Source: Myxococcales bacterium (lineage in GTDB: Bacteria; Myxococcota; Myxococcia; Myxococcales; Myxococcaceae). From it: a DNA stretch of 64,000 bases. Position 1 is the first letter of the stretch. Every line of letters starts with the position of its first letter. The position numbers and the translations under genes were made by a program. Of the stretch, positions 53,110 to 60,368 are shown one piece after another. Location: positions 62,001-126,000 of the forward strand of contig JACPVI010000057.1 in assembly GCA_016191815.1 (NCBI GenBank), written 5' to 3'. Under the pieces are notes generated by a model that was not told the DNA's origin, searched no databases, and saw only the letters and a program-made list of their open reading frames with translations.

Positions 53110-53192
53110 TGGCCTCCAAGCCTGGGCCATTACCAAGCGCCAGGCGGGAAGGTGAGAGGACGAGCGCACGGGGTGAATAGTATCTTCCGGCG

Positions 53193-55043
53193 ATGCTGGC
53201 CGTCGTCAGCGACCTCCACTTCCAGCACACCGCGAGCGATGTCGTCACCTTCGTGTCGGGCGGAGAAGTCCACCGGCTGATCGTGGAACGGAACGTAAGC
53301 GCCGATGCCCTCTCGCTCCTGTGCGCGATGATCCACGAGGCCGCCGAGCGCCGCGCCGCTCGGGAGGTGGAGATCGTCCTCGCGGGCGACGTGTTCGAGC
53401 TATTGCGCACGCCGCTGTGGTTTCACGGAGATCCCGCAGTGCGGCCGACCAGCGCGCCCGGGCCGGACGCGCCGGGCAACCCGCTCCGCGATCGCGTCCA
53501 CCAGGTCCTCGCGCTGATCGAGGAGGAATGTCGCGACTGCTGGCCGGTTTGGGCCCGCTTCGTCAGGGAGGGGCGCTACGTACACCGCGACCGCGCGCGC
53601 CAGCTCTGTGCGGGCACCCAGGTGCGAGTGCAGTTCGTTCCCGGAAACCACGACCGACTCGCCTCCGCCTGGCCCTCGGTCAGAGCCAGGGTCCGCCAAC
53701 TGCTCTGCGCCGAGGGCTCGCCCGAGGAGCACTTCCCACATGTGATCGACCTTCCACTCGGACCCGGCGGGCGTGGCTACGGGGTGAGGATCCGCCACGG
53801 ACACGAGTACGACGCCTGGAACTTCGGCAGCCCGGTGGTGAACGGCGCCGCCCTCCAGGCCACCGAGGACGACTATCTGCGCCCCTCTCTCGGCGACTAC
53901 CTCACCGCCGACGTGGCGACCCGCCTCGCCACCGGATTCCGCGCCCGCTACGCCCGGGAGCTCAGGCGAGACGACGCCCGAGGCGCGGCGATGCGCCGGT
54001 TGTACACGGCTCTCACCGAGTTCGACGACGTGCGCCCGTTCTCCCTCCTCCTCGCCTACCTCTCCCGCCAGTTCGGCAAGGGCGACGAGGAGACGTTCGA
54101 GACGCTGAGGCCGCTGCTCCGCGACGTCGTGGCCGCCGCCTCCCGCGATCCGTTCTTCCGGCGGGAGGCCCGCAGGCTCAAGTTGCCGTACGCCGCGCTG
54201 GGGGCGGTCTCGCGCGTGCTGGAGAGTGCCCCGCTTGCCTTGCTCAGGGCCTGCGCCGAGCTGGGGGCGAGACTCACGGGCCATGCCGAGACGTTGGACC
54301 TCGGAGGCAGCGCTCCTCCGGCCGAGGTCGCGCGCCTCGAGCCTGGCCTCTCCGACGGACGATTCGAGACCGTGATCGCCGGCCACACCCATTTCCCGGA
54401 CCAAGTCCCCCTTCCGGAGCGCGAGGGCCCCGATCGCGATGCGGGTCGGTTCTTCGTCGACAGCGGCACCTGGCGGACCTCGGTGCGGGCCGGCGTGGGC
54501 GGCTGCTTCGGACGCGTGCGCACCTGCACCCTGGTGCTCGCCTACGACGACGCCGAGAGGCGCTCCTCTCCCCATGGGCCCGAGGGTCGCCGCTTCGAGA
54601 CCTGGACCGGTCACCTCGCCTCGCGAGGGCTGGGGCCGAGGATCGATCGGCTCGGGCCCCTCCCCGAGCCGGACCAGAAGCTGGTGCTCCTCGCGGCCGA
54701 CGTGGGGCGAGTCGATGAGCGACGCGCAGAGCTGCGCCTGTCCATCGGCGTCGACGGGGAAGGGCGCGATCTCGCCTTCGACGGCGTGCGAGCCGGCGAG
54801 AGCATCGACCTCACCGCGGTGGAACCGCTCCCACTGTTTCCACGGCTGGATGGTGAGCTGTGGCTCCACGGTTGCGAGGAGGACCTGGGCCACCCGATGG
54901 ATCCTGATGACTTGCTTCCGTGGGCCCTCCGGCCGCTGCCACGCGACGGAGGCCGATTCAGGGTCGGCGAAGGAGAGGTCAAGGTCACCGGGCCCGTCGG
55001 CCTGAGGCTGCGCTATCGGATCGAGCTTGCGCCCTCCCGATAG
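53193..55043 (+). CDS. Large metallophosphoesterase
   Basis: 616 residues. Calcineurin-like motifs in order: VSDLHFQH, LAGDVFELL, VPGNHDRLA, IRHGHEYDAWNF and IAGHTHFPDQ. Metals are therefore predicted. Residues about 60-125 and 200-330 are insertions between the motifs, and the last 170 residues (RFETWTGHLASRG onwards) form an extra beta-rich domain absent from the shorter phosphoesterase at 48169. That enlargement is unusual for the family. The substrate is unknown; a nucleic acid or phospholipid phosphodiesterase is as likely as a phosphoprotein phosphatase. Start is ATG at 53193, divergent from the lipoprotein gene. Followed by the FlgO-like gene at 55099. Confidence 0.83.
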   Translation: MLAVVSDLHFQHTASDVVTFVSGGEVHRLIVERNVSADALSLLCAMIHEAAERRAAREVEIVLAGDVFELLRTPLWFHGDPAVRPTSAPGPDAPGNPLRDRVHQVLALIEEECRDCWPVWARFVREGRYVHRDRARQLCAGTQVRVQFVPGNHDRLASAWPSVRARVRQLLCAEGSPEEHFPHVIDLPLGPGGRGYGVRIRHGHEYDAWNFGSPVVNGAALQATEDDYLRPSLGDYLTADVATRLATGFRARYARELRRDDARGAAMRRLYTALTEFDDVRPFSLLLAYLSRQFGKGDEETFETLRPLLRDVVAAASRDPFFRREARRLKLPYAALGAVSRVLESAPLALLRACAELGARLTGHAETLDLGGSAPPAEVARLEPGLSDGRFETVIAGHTHFPDQVPLPEREGPDRDAGRFFVDSGTWRTSVRAGVGGCFGRVRTCTLVLAYDDAERRSSPHGPEGRRFETWTGHLASRGLGPRIDRLGPLPEPDQKLVLLAADVGRVDERRAELRLSIGVDGEGRDLAFDGVRAGESIDLTAVEPLPLFPRLDGELWLHGCEEDLGHPMDPDDLLPWALRPLPRDGGRFRVGEGEVKVTGPVGLRLRYRIELAPSR

Positions 55044-55098
55044 CCGGGTCCCTGAATTCCGCGCCGGCAGCGGCTGGCTCCCATAGAGTAGCGGGCCC

Positions 55099-56250
55099 AT
55101 GACTCTGGGCTGGCGAACCTCCCATGCGTGGCGCGCGGCGTTTTTCGTCGCCGTCGCGGCGGGTCGGGCCTACGCCATGGACGAGCCGCCCGCGGCTGGC
55201 GCCCCCTCCCCAGAGATCAAGGCCGCCGAGCTCCCCGCGGCGCCCGAGAGCTCCGCGGCGCCAGCGTCTGCCTCCGCGGCGGTCGAGCAGCCTCTCTCGA
55301 CGGAGCCGGGGGCCCCGCCGGCGCGCGAGCCGTTGAAGGTCGCCCTGCTCAAGCTCGAGGGCAACGCCGCCGCCGCGCCGCTTCTGGAAGGAATCGGCTC
55401 GGTGATCGCCAGCCGGCTCGCCGAGTCCCCAGACCTCCGGGTGATCTCCCACAGCGACATCGCCACCGCGGTGAGCCTCGAGCGCCACCGCGAGATGCTG
55501 GGAAAGGGCTGCGGGAGCGCGGAGTGCGCAGGGGAGATCTCCGGCGCGCTGGGTGCGCGCTACGTGGTGTCCGGCCGGCTGGACCGCTTCGGCAAGAAGT
55601 ACATGCTGAGCGTGACCCTCTTCGACTCGCGCCGGTCGGAAGCTCTGGCGAAGCGCTCGGCGGACGCGGTGGACGAGGAGCAGCTCCCGGCGGCGGCAGA
55701 GGAGATCTCCACCGAGCTGCTCGCCGCCCTCGAGGCAAGGCAGCCGCTGCACGGCTCGTCGAAGGCTCGGGACGGCCTGACCCTGGGGCTCAAGTTCGGC
55801 AACCAGTTCCTTTTCGAGCTGATCGGCCTTAACCCCGCCGGCAAGCTCGAGCTGGGGTGGCGGTTCGATACCGAGTGGATCAGCTTCCTGCAGGTCGGCT
55901 TCAGCGTGGTGCACGCGGAGGACGCCGGCACGGTCAGACGGCTCACCGTGTTGCCGAGCGCCCTGGGAGTCTGCAAGCTCTACCGCACCGGCCACACCTT
56001 CCAGCCGTACTGGGGGCTGGCGCTCGGGCTCCAGTTCGCCATCGGCCAGTACGGCTTCGTCTCCGAGACGCAGTCCTTCCCAACGGTGATCGGCATGTTC
56101 GGCTTCCAGCTGATGTTCACCGAGCGCTTCGGCGCGCTGATGGAGGCCTCCACCAATCTCGCCCAGGCGGTGCTCGGGCTAAGGCGGAACGCGGAAGTCG
56201 CCGACGGCCTCAACTTCGATCTGAGCCTCGGGCTCACCTACCGATTCTGA
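55099..56250 (+). CDS. Secreted FlgO-like/outer-membrane-like protein
   Basis: 383 residues with a signal peptide (AAFFVAVAAGRAYA) and a Pro/Ala/Ser linker. Residues about 75-215 share the pattern of the protein at 35115 (RLAESPDLRVISHSDIATAV, then GALGARYVVSGRLDRFGKKY), a FlgO/CsgG-like fold. The rest (about 225-383) is a candidate outer-membrane barrel with many Gly and aromatic residues, ending in FDLSLGLTYRF with a terminal Phe. The last base of its stop is the A of the next ATG (TGATG), so it is translated with the TPR lipoprotein. The pair may assemble a surface complex. Not recognised at family level beyond this. Confidence 0.7.
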   Translation: MTLGWRTSHAWRAAFFVAVAAGRAYAMDEPPAAGAPSPEIKAAELPAAPESSAAPASASAAVEQPLSTEPGAPPAREPLKVALLKLEGNAAAAPLLEGIGSVIASRLAESPDLRVISHSDIATAVSLERHREMLGKGCGSAECAGEISGALGARYVVSGRLDRFGKKYMLSVTLFDSRRSEALAKRSADAVDEEQLPAAAEEISTELLAALEARQPLHGSSKARDGLTLGLKFGNQFLFELIGLNPAGKLELGWRFDTEWISFLQVGFSVVHAEDAGTVRRLTVLPSALGVCKLYRTGHTFQPYWGLALGLQFAIGQYGFVSETQSFPTVIGMFGFQLMFTERFGALMEASTNLAQAVLGLRRNAEVADGLNFDLSLGLTYRF

Positions 56251-57383
56251 TGGGCGGCCGACTCCCTCGCGCGGGCGCCTGGCTGTTCATCGCGCTCGCC
56301 GCCTGCCCGGAGCCGAAACCGGACCCCAAGGCGCAGGCCGATGGGCTCTACCTGGCGGCGACGACCGAATACCTGGCGGGGAACTTCGACCAGGCTCTGG
56401 CCAGCTTCGAAGAGGTGCGCAAGCTCAACCCGCGCGACCCGCGGCTGCCGGCGGCGATGGGAGAGGTCTACCTCCGGCAGCGTAAGCTCGCCGAGGCGCA
56501 GAAGGAGTTCGAGGCCGCCGCGGCGGCGGACCCGCGCCGCTCCACCAACTGGAGCCGCCTGGGCTTCATCTACGTGCTCCGCGACGAGCAGGAGAAGGCC
56601 GCGCCCGCGCTGGAGAAGGCGATCTCGCTGAACCCGCGGGACTCGGACGCGCTGGAGCAGCTGGGCGAGCTGGCGCTCAAGCGCGGCGCGGTGGACGACG
56701 CGGTGGCGAGGTTCCGCTCCGCTGCGGAGGCGGCTCCCGACGAGCAGAAGGCCGAGCTGTACCTTCGGGCCGCGGGGGAGCTGTCCCGCCGCGGCCGAGG
56801 TGGCGATGCGCTCGCGGTGCTCGAGGGTGCAGCGAAGGCGGGAGTGCGGGCCCCGGAGCTGCAAGCCGAGCTGGGCGAGATCCTGGTTGCCCAGGGCCGC
56901 CTGGAGGATGCCGCCGGCGCCTACCGCCTGGCCGCGGAGAAGTCGAAGGACGATCCGACCCTGTGGGAGCTGGTGGGCGAGCTGGAGAAGAAGCTCGGGC
57001 GCCGTGAGCAGGCGGAGGCCTCCTTCCGGAAGTCTTTGGAGGTCAAGGAGCGCGCGGTGGTGCACGTGGCGCTCTCGCGGCTGTGCCTGGAGCGGAAGGA
57101 CGCGCGATGCGCGCGAACCGAGCTGGACCGGGCGCTGGCGACGGCGTCCGGCGAGGAGGAGCGGGAGACCGTGGAGCTGGCCGGGCTGCTCGCGGAGCTG
57201 GGCCGGAGGAAGGACGCCCTAGCCCTCTTGCGCCAGCTCGCCTCCGAGCCGGGCCGCGCGCGCGACACCGATCTTCAGCTTCGGGTGGCGAGGCTGGCCC
57301 GCGAGGTCAAGGACCCGGCGGCGGAGCGCGAGGCCTGCGGGCGCGTCCAGTCTGCCGACGCCGGCGTCAATCGCTGTCCGTAG
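56250..57383 (+). CDS. TPR lipoprotein
   Basis: 377 residues. The signal ends WLFIALAAC (lipobox). At least nine TPR-type units follow, for example AATTEYLAGNFDQALASFEE, AAMGEVYLRQRKLAEAQ, WSRLGFIYVLRDEQEKAA and LGELALKRGAVDDAVA. The units cover the whole mature protein. It is co-translated with the FlgO-like protein (TGATG overlap) and may act as a periplasmic scaffold for it. No enzymatic motif is seen. The long solenoid suggests a multi-partner scaffold in the envelope. Confidence 0.85.
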   Translation: MGGRLPRAGAWLFIALAACPEPKPDPKAQADGLYLAATTEYLAGNFDQALASFEEVRKLNPRDPRLPAAMGEVYLRQRKLAEAQKEFEAAAAADPRRSTNWSRLGFIYVLRDEQEKAAPALEKAISLNPRDSDALEQLGELALKRGAVDDAVARFRSAAEAAPDEQKAELYLRAAGELSRRGRGGDALAVLEGAAKAGVRAPELQAELGEILVAQGRLEDAAGAYRLAAEKSKDDPTLWELVGELEKKLGRREQAEASFRKSLEVKERAVVHVALSRLCLERKDARCARTELDRALATASGEEERETVELAGLLAELGRRKDALALLRQLASEPGRARDTDLQLRVARLAREVKDPAAEREACGRVQSADAGVNRCP

Positions 57384-57423
57384 AGCCCCCCGCGCTGCCC
57401 CGCTGTGCGAGCCTTCACGCACG

Positions 57424-57463
57424 AACCATGGTTTTCATGTGGGTCTCGCCCAACATGGTTTTC
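57424..57463 (+). promoter_or_regulatory. Candidate autoregulatory operator: repeated CATGGTTTTC
   Basis: CATGGTTTTC occurs at 57427-57436 and again at 57454-57463, 27 bases apart. The first copy is part of the perfect palindrome AACCATGGTT (57424-57433). The spacer before the ribbon-helix-helix gene is noticeably more A/T-rich than its surroundings. Ribbon-helix-helix antitoxins typically bind such repeats in front of their own gene. The gene start (57468) follows within 5 bases. Confidence 0.5.
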
Positions 57464-57467
57464 GCAT

Positions 57468-57800
57468 ATGAAGGCCGTACAGATACTCATGGATGACCGG
57501 ATGCTGCTGGCGCTCGACCGGGCCGCCAGGCGCTCGCGGCGCGATCGCTCGAAGCTGGTGCGCGAGGCAGTGGCGCGGTTCCTCGCGGCCGAAGAAGCTC
57601 GGGAGAAGGACCGCCAAGTGGTCGAGGCGTATCGCCGGCAGCCGCTGACTCGCGAGGAGCTGGACTGGCTGGGTGCGCCAGGCTCTGCTGTTCGCGCTCG
57701 AGCTGGACGAAACCGAATGACGGCCGGCAGGCCTGAGGCCGCGACGGAACCAGCGGACCTGCGCCGGCACGGTGAGGTGAGCCTGAGCGGGACTACCTGA
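57468..57800 (+). CDS. Ribbon-helix-helix (MazE/CopG-like) antitoxin-type protein, orphan
   Basis: 110 residues. The N-terminal half is a ribbon-helix-helix domain: strand [13 protein letters not shown], then [25 protein letters not shown] and [11 protein letters not shown]. It is DNA-binding and dimeric. From about residue 70 the protein changes to low-complexity Arg/Ala/Gly residues ([20 protein letters not shown]), and its end overlaps the lexA 3' end on the other strand. In the +1 frame the DNA there reads [16 protein letters not shown] then stop, which looks like a normal acidic antitoxin C-terminus. A one-base frameshift near 57670 is therefore likely. No toxin gene follows. It is an orphan, possibly decaying antitoxin gene or a stand-alone repressor. 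Confidence 0.65.
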   Translation: MKAVQILMDDRMLLALDRAARRSRRDRSKLVREAVARFLAAEEAREKDRQVVEAYRRQPLTREELDWLGAPGSAVRARAGRNRMTAGRPEAATEPADLRRHGEVSLSGTT

Positions 57801-58443
57801 GCTTCCGGTACACCCCCACCACCACGCCGAGCAGCATGGTGGAGCGGAACGCCGAGCGGTGGACGTAGATGGGCGCCATCGACCTGTTCGCCGGCTGGAA
57901 GCGGATCCGATCCCCCTCGGGGTAGTAGCGCTTCACCGTGGCCTCTTCCTCGATGAGCGCCACCACGATGTCCCCGGGCTGCGCCGACGGCGTCTTCTTC
58001 ACGAACAGAAAGTCGCCGTCGTAGATGCCGTCCTCGATCATCGACTCGCCCTTCACCCTCAGGGCGAACACTTCCTTGCCGCTTCCGCCGATGAGGAAGC
58101 TGTCGATCTTCACCGAGTCCTCGATGTTCTCGGTGGCGAGCAGCGGCGCACCGGCCGCCACCTTTCCGAGCAGCGGCACCTCTACGAGGCTGGCGTCGCG
58201 CTTGGCCCCCAGCCCCAAGACCAGCCGGGCCCGCTTGGTGGGCACCAGCGCGCGGCTCTGCTGCTCGCCCCGGATGAGGTAGCCCTTCCGCTCCAGGGCC
58301 TTGAGGTGGTCGTTCACCCCGTTGGTCGAACGGATGTCCATCTCCTCTCCGATCTCGCGGATGGTCGGCGGGAAGCCACGCACCTCCGTCTCCCGCAGGA
58401 TGAAGGTCAGAATCTCTGCTTGGCGGTCGGTCAACTCTTCCAT
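57793..58443 (-). CDS. lexA: LexA repressor (SOS response)
   Basis: 216 residues. The winged helix-turn-helix (1-65) includes [20 protein letters not shown]. The cleavage site Ala97-Gly98 is in [10 protein letters not shown], with catalytic Ser134 in [10 protein letters not shown] and Lys171 in [11 protein letters not shown]. RecA-stimulated self-cleavage inactivates it and induces SOS genes. The upstream region has a LexA box and a -35 of TTGACT, so the gene is predicted to be autoregulated. Full length with no oddities. Its 3' end overlaps the orphan ribbon-helix-helix gene on the other strand by 8 bases. Confidence 0.97.
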   Translation of the reverse strand: MEELTDRQAEILTFILRETEVRGFPPTIREIGEEMDIRSTNGVNDHLKALERKGYLIRGEQQSRALVPTKRARLVLGLGAKRDASLVEVPLLGKVAAGAPLLATENIEDSVKIDSFLIGGSGKEVFALRVKGESMIEDGIYDGDFLFVKKTPSAQPGDIVVALIEEEATVKRYYPEGDRIRFQPANRSMAPIYVHRSAFRSTMLLGVVVGVYRKLR

Positions 58444-58486
58444 CGGTCAGCCCCCGTGCTCGCCCGTCGGGACGGGACAGGCTTTC

Positions 58487-58518
58487 AGTATGCTCCCTGA
58501 ACAGGCGTTTAGAGTCAA
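58487..58518 (-). promoter_or_regulatory. lexA promoter
   Basis: Read on the minus strand, TTGACT (58518-58513) is a good -35. A weak -10-like CATACT follows at 58492-58487 after a 20-base spacer, slightly long. The LexA box occupies the interval between them, so bound LexA would exclude RNA polymerase. The -10 assignment is uncertain. Confidence 0.45.
58496..58512 (-). promoter_or_regulatory. LexA box (Myxococcus-type)
   Basis: Minus-strand sequence CTAAACGCCTGTTCAGG fits every position of the consensus CTRHAMRYBYGTTCAGS reported for Myxococcus xanthus LexA (as I recall it). It lies 53 bases upstream of the lexA ATG and directly next to the -35 TTGACT. Such a match to a 17-base degenerate motif, at the right place, makes autoregulation very likely and supports the taxonomic placement. 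Confidence 0.85.
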
Positions 58519-58583
58519 CTTCTCCGCCACCTCGCGTGGTAGGTTGGCGCCGCTCCCCTTATCGGGGGAAAGGGAGGGGTTCG

Positions 58584-59222
58584 ATGTCTCCTGTGGCACT
58601 GCTCAAGGCGAGCGGCGTCTCCGCCCTCGCATGCGGGGCGCTCACCGCGGTCTTCTGGCTGCTCCACCCGGCGGCGGGCGATCCCAAGGCCCCGAAGGAT
58701 CCCGCCTATTACGAGGCGGTCGCCTCGGGTCGGTTTCAAGGGGTGAACGCCCTCTTCGTGCTGGTCCTGGTGCTCTCCCTGTTGGCGCTCTTGGGCTTCT
58801 ACTTCCGCCAGCGCGAGGCGTCGGGCGCGCTCGGAATGATCGGCTTCGTCCTGGGATTCATCGGCACCGCGCTGTTCATCGGCGCCGGAGTCTTCTCCGC
58901 TTTCGTGGCGCCGGTGCTCGCCGCCTCCGAGGCCACACGGCCGCTCCTCGACGAGAAGGGGCCCCTCTTGGGTGGACCGATGGCCGGCTTGTTCGCCGGC
59001 TCAGGATTGCTCTTCGCCCTCGGCTACGTGCTGTTCGGGGTGGCCACCTTCCGGGCCGCGGTGCTGCCGAAGTGGGCCGGGCTGCTCCTCGTCGCCAGCT
59101 CGCCGATCCTCGGCCTGAGCCCGCTCATGCCGCTCATCGCCCGGGAAATCGGCTCCGCAGTGTTCGGCGTGGCCAACATCTGGCTTGGCCTGGCAAATCT
59201 CAAGGCCCGGCCTCCTTCATGA
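58584..59222 (+). CDS. Multi-pass membrane protein (DUF4386-like)
   Basis: 212 residues with five or six transmembrane helices, for example GVSALACGALTAVFWLL, ALFVLVLVLSLLALLGFYF, MIGFVLGFIGTALFIG and LFALGYVLFGVATF, and short loops. The pattern resembles DUF4386-type integral membrane proteins of unknown role. A strong AGGGAGGGG lies about 6 bases before the ATG, and the hairpin TCCCC-TTATC-GGGGA (58554-58569) sits just upstream. It is followed after 6 bases by another membrane protein gene, so the two may form one unit. No catalytic motif. Confidence 0.65.
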   Translation: MSPVALLKASGVSALACGALTAVFWLLHPAAGDPKAPKDPAYYEAVASGRFQGVNALFVLVLVLSLLALLGFYFRQREASGALGMIGFVLGFIGTALFIGAGVFSAFVAPVLAASEATRPLLDEKGPLLGGPMAGLFAGSGLLFALGYVLFGVATFRAAVLPKWAGLLLVASSPILGLSPLMPLIAREIGSAVFGVANIWLGLANLKARPPS

Positions 59223-59228
59223 GGCGGC

Positions 59229-60137
59229 ATGCGGCTGCGCACCTCCCAGGCACTCCGGTTGGGCTTGCTCCAGGCGGTTTCGCTCTGGCCCGCGGCCATC
59301 GCCGCCTCCCTGGCCGGAGCCGCCGAGGCGCTCGCCGGGACCATCGCCTCGGTCGGCCTTTTGGCCTGGCTGTCGGACCAACAGGCGGTGGGGAAGGCCG
59401 CGATAGGTGGCGCGGTGGTTGCGCTGCTGGCTTCGAAGATCGCCTTCTCGCTCGCGGCCGGTGCCGCCCTTCGCCAGGGCACGGAGCGGATGCGGCTTTT
59501 GGCGCCCCGGCCATTCCTCGCCGAGGCCCTCGCCGCCGCGAGGCGAGCGCTGGAGTTCGTGGCCTGGTCCTTCCCACTCGCGCTGCTCGCCTCGGGGTGG
59601 CGGTGGTTGGCCCTCGCCGCGACATCGTGGGCCTACCTCGATGCGCTCTCCGAGGGCTCCCACGGCTTCCTCGCCTCCGCCTCGCTGGCGATGGCGCTGG
59701 CTCTGCTCCTGCCGGTGGCGATCGCCTTCGCCCTCTGGCTCCGGCTGGCGTTCGTGCGCTGCGTCTCGCGTGACGAGGGGCCCCTCGTGGCCCTTTTCGA
59801 GGCCGCCGGCTCGCTCTGGCGGAGGCCCTGGCCGTTCCTCCTGATTCTGCTGGTGACCGGCGCCCTCGCCGCCGCGGCCGAGCTCACGCTCGCCGGCGTG
59901 GCCGGCTCGTTCGGCTCGGGGTTAGGGTCGCCCCAATCGCTCGCCATCGCTGGGGATGCGGTGGGCGGCGTGCTGGCGGCATTCGCGGTCGCTCTGCTGG
60001 AGCTGGCCACGCTGCAAGCCTTCCTCGCCCTGGATCTCGACGAGCGAGGCGAGTTTCCGAAGCCTCCGGCGATCGTCCAGGCCGCGCCGGTGGCTCCCGC
60101 CGCGGTGGTCGAGGCGCTGCCCGTGCCTCCGGGCTAG
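59229..60137 (+). CDS. Multi-pass membrane protein, function unknown
   Basis: 302 residues; not recognised as a family. It has about six hydrophobic segments: SLWPAAIAASLAGA, IGGAVVALLASKIAFSLA, FVAWSFPLALLASG, SLAMALALLLPVAIAF, PFLLILLVTGALAAAAE and VGGVLAAFAVALLELA. The C-terminus is a Pro/Ala/Val-rich cytoplasmic tail. GAGGC precedes the ATG, which lies 6 bases after the preceding stop, so it is likely co-expressed with it. The Leu/Ala-heavy composition and Arg-rich loops suggest a membrane scaffold rather than a transporter with a visible substrate site. Confidence 0.65.
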   Translation: MRLRTSQALRLGLLQAVSLWPAAIAASLAGAAEALAGTIASVGLLAWLSDQQAVGKAAIGGAVVALLASKIAFSLAAGAALRQGTERMRLLAPRPFLAEALAAARRALEFVAWSFPLALLASGWRWLALAATSWAYLDALSEGSHGFLASASLAMALALLLPVAIAFALWLRLAFVRCVSRDEGPLVALFEAAGSLWRRPWPFLLILLVTGALAAAAELTLAGVAGSFGSGLGSPQSLAIAGDAVGGVLAAFAVALLELATLQAFLALDLDERGEFPKPPAIVQAAPVAPAAVVEALPVPPG

Positions 60138-60221
60138 ATCTCGACGATGGGTGAGATCGGCAGGGTCGAGTCAAGTCTCGCCGAGGGGACCTGCGACACG
60201 CCGCGGAAAAGCCAGGTTCGG

Positions 60222-60308
60222 GACCGGGACCGCGTTCAGCTCCGGGGACGGGAAGGGCACGGGGACGGCGGCGGGCACGTGCACGTGAACCGCTTGTCGG
60301 TCCCGGTC
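60222..60308. repeat. Inverted repeat in the leader of the hybrid kinase gene
   Basis: GACCGGGACCG (60222-60232) is the exact reverse complement of CGGTCCCGGTC (60298-60308), 65 bases apart. The interval has tandem GGGACGG/GGGCACGG-like text and the palindrome GCACGTGC. The region lies between the membrane protein stop (60137) and the hybrid kinase start (60369). It could form a long-range RNA stem or be a protein site; no known motif is matched. Confidence 0.45.
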
Positions 60309-60368
60309 GTCAACGCACTCCGGCTCCGTCCTTTGGCTCGGCGCGGAGGGGGCGTACACTCGGGCCGC

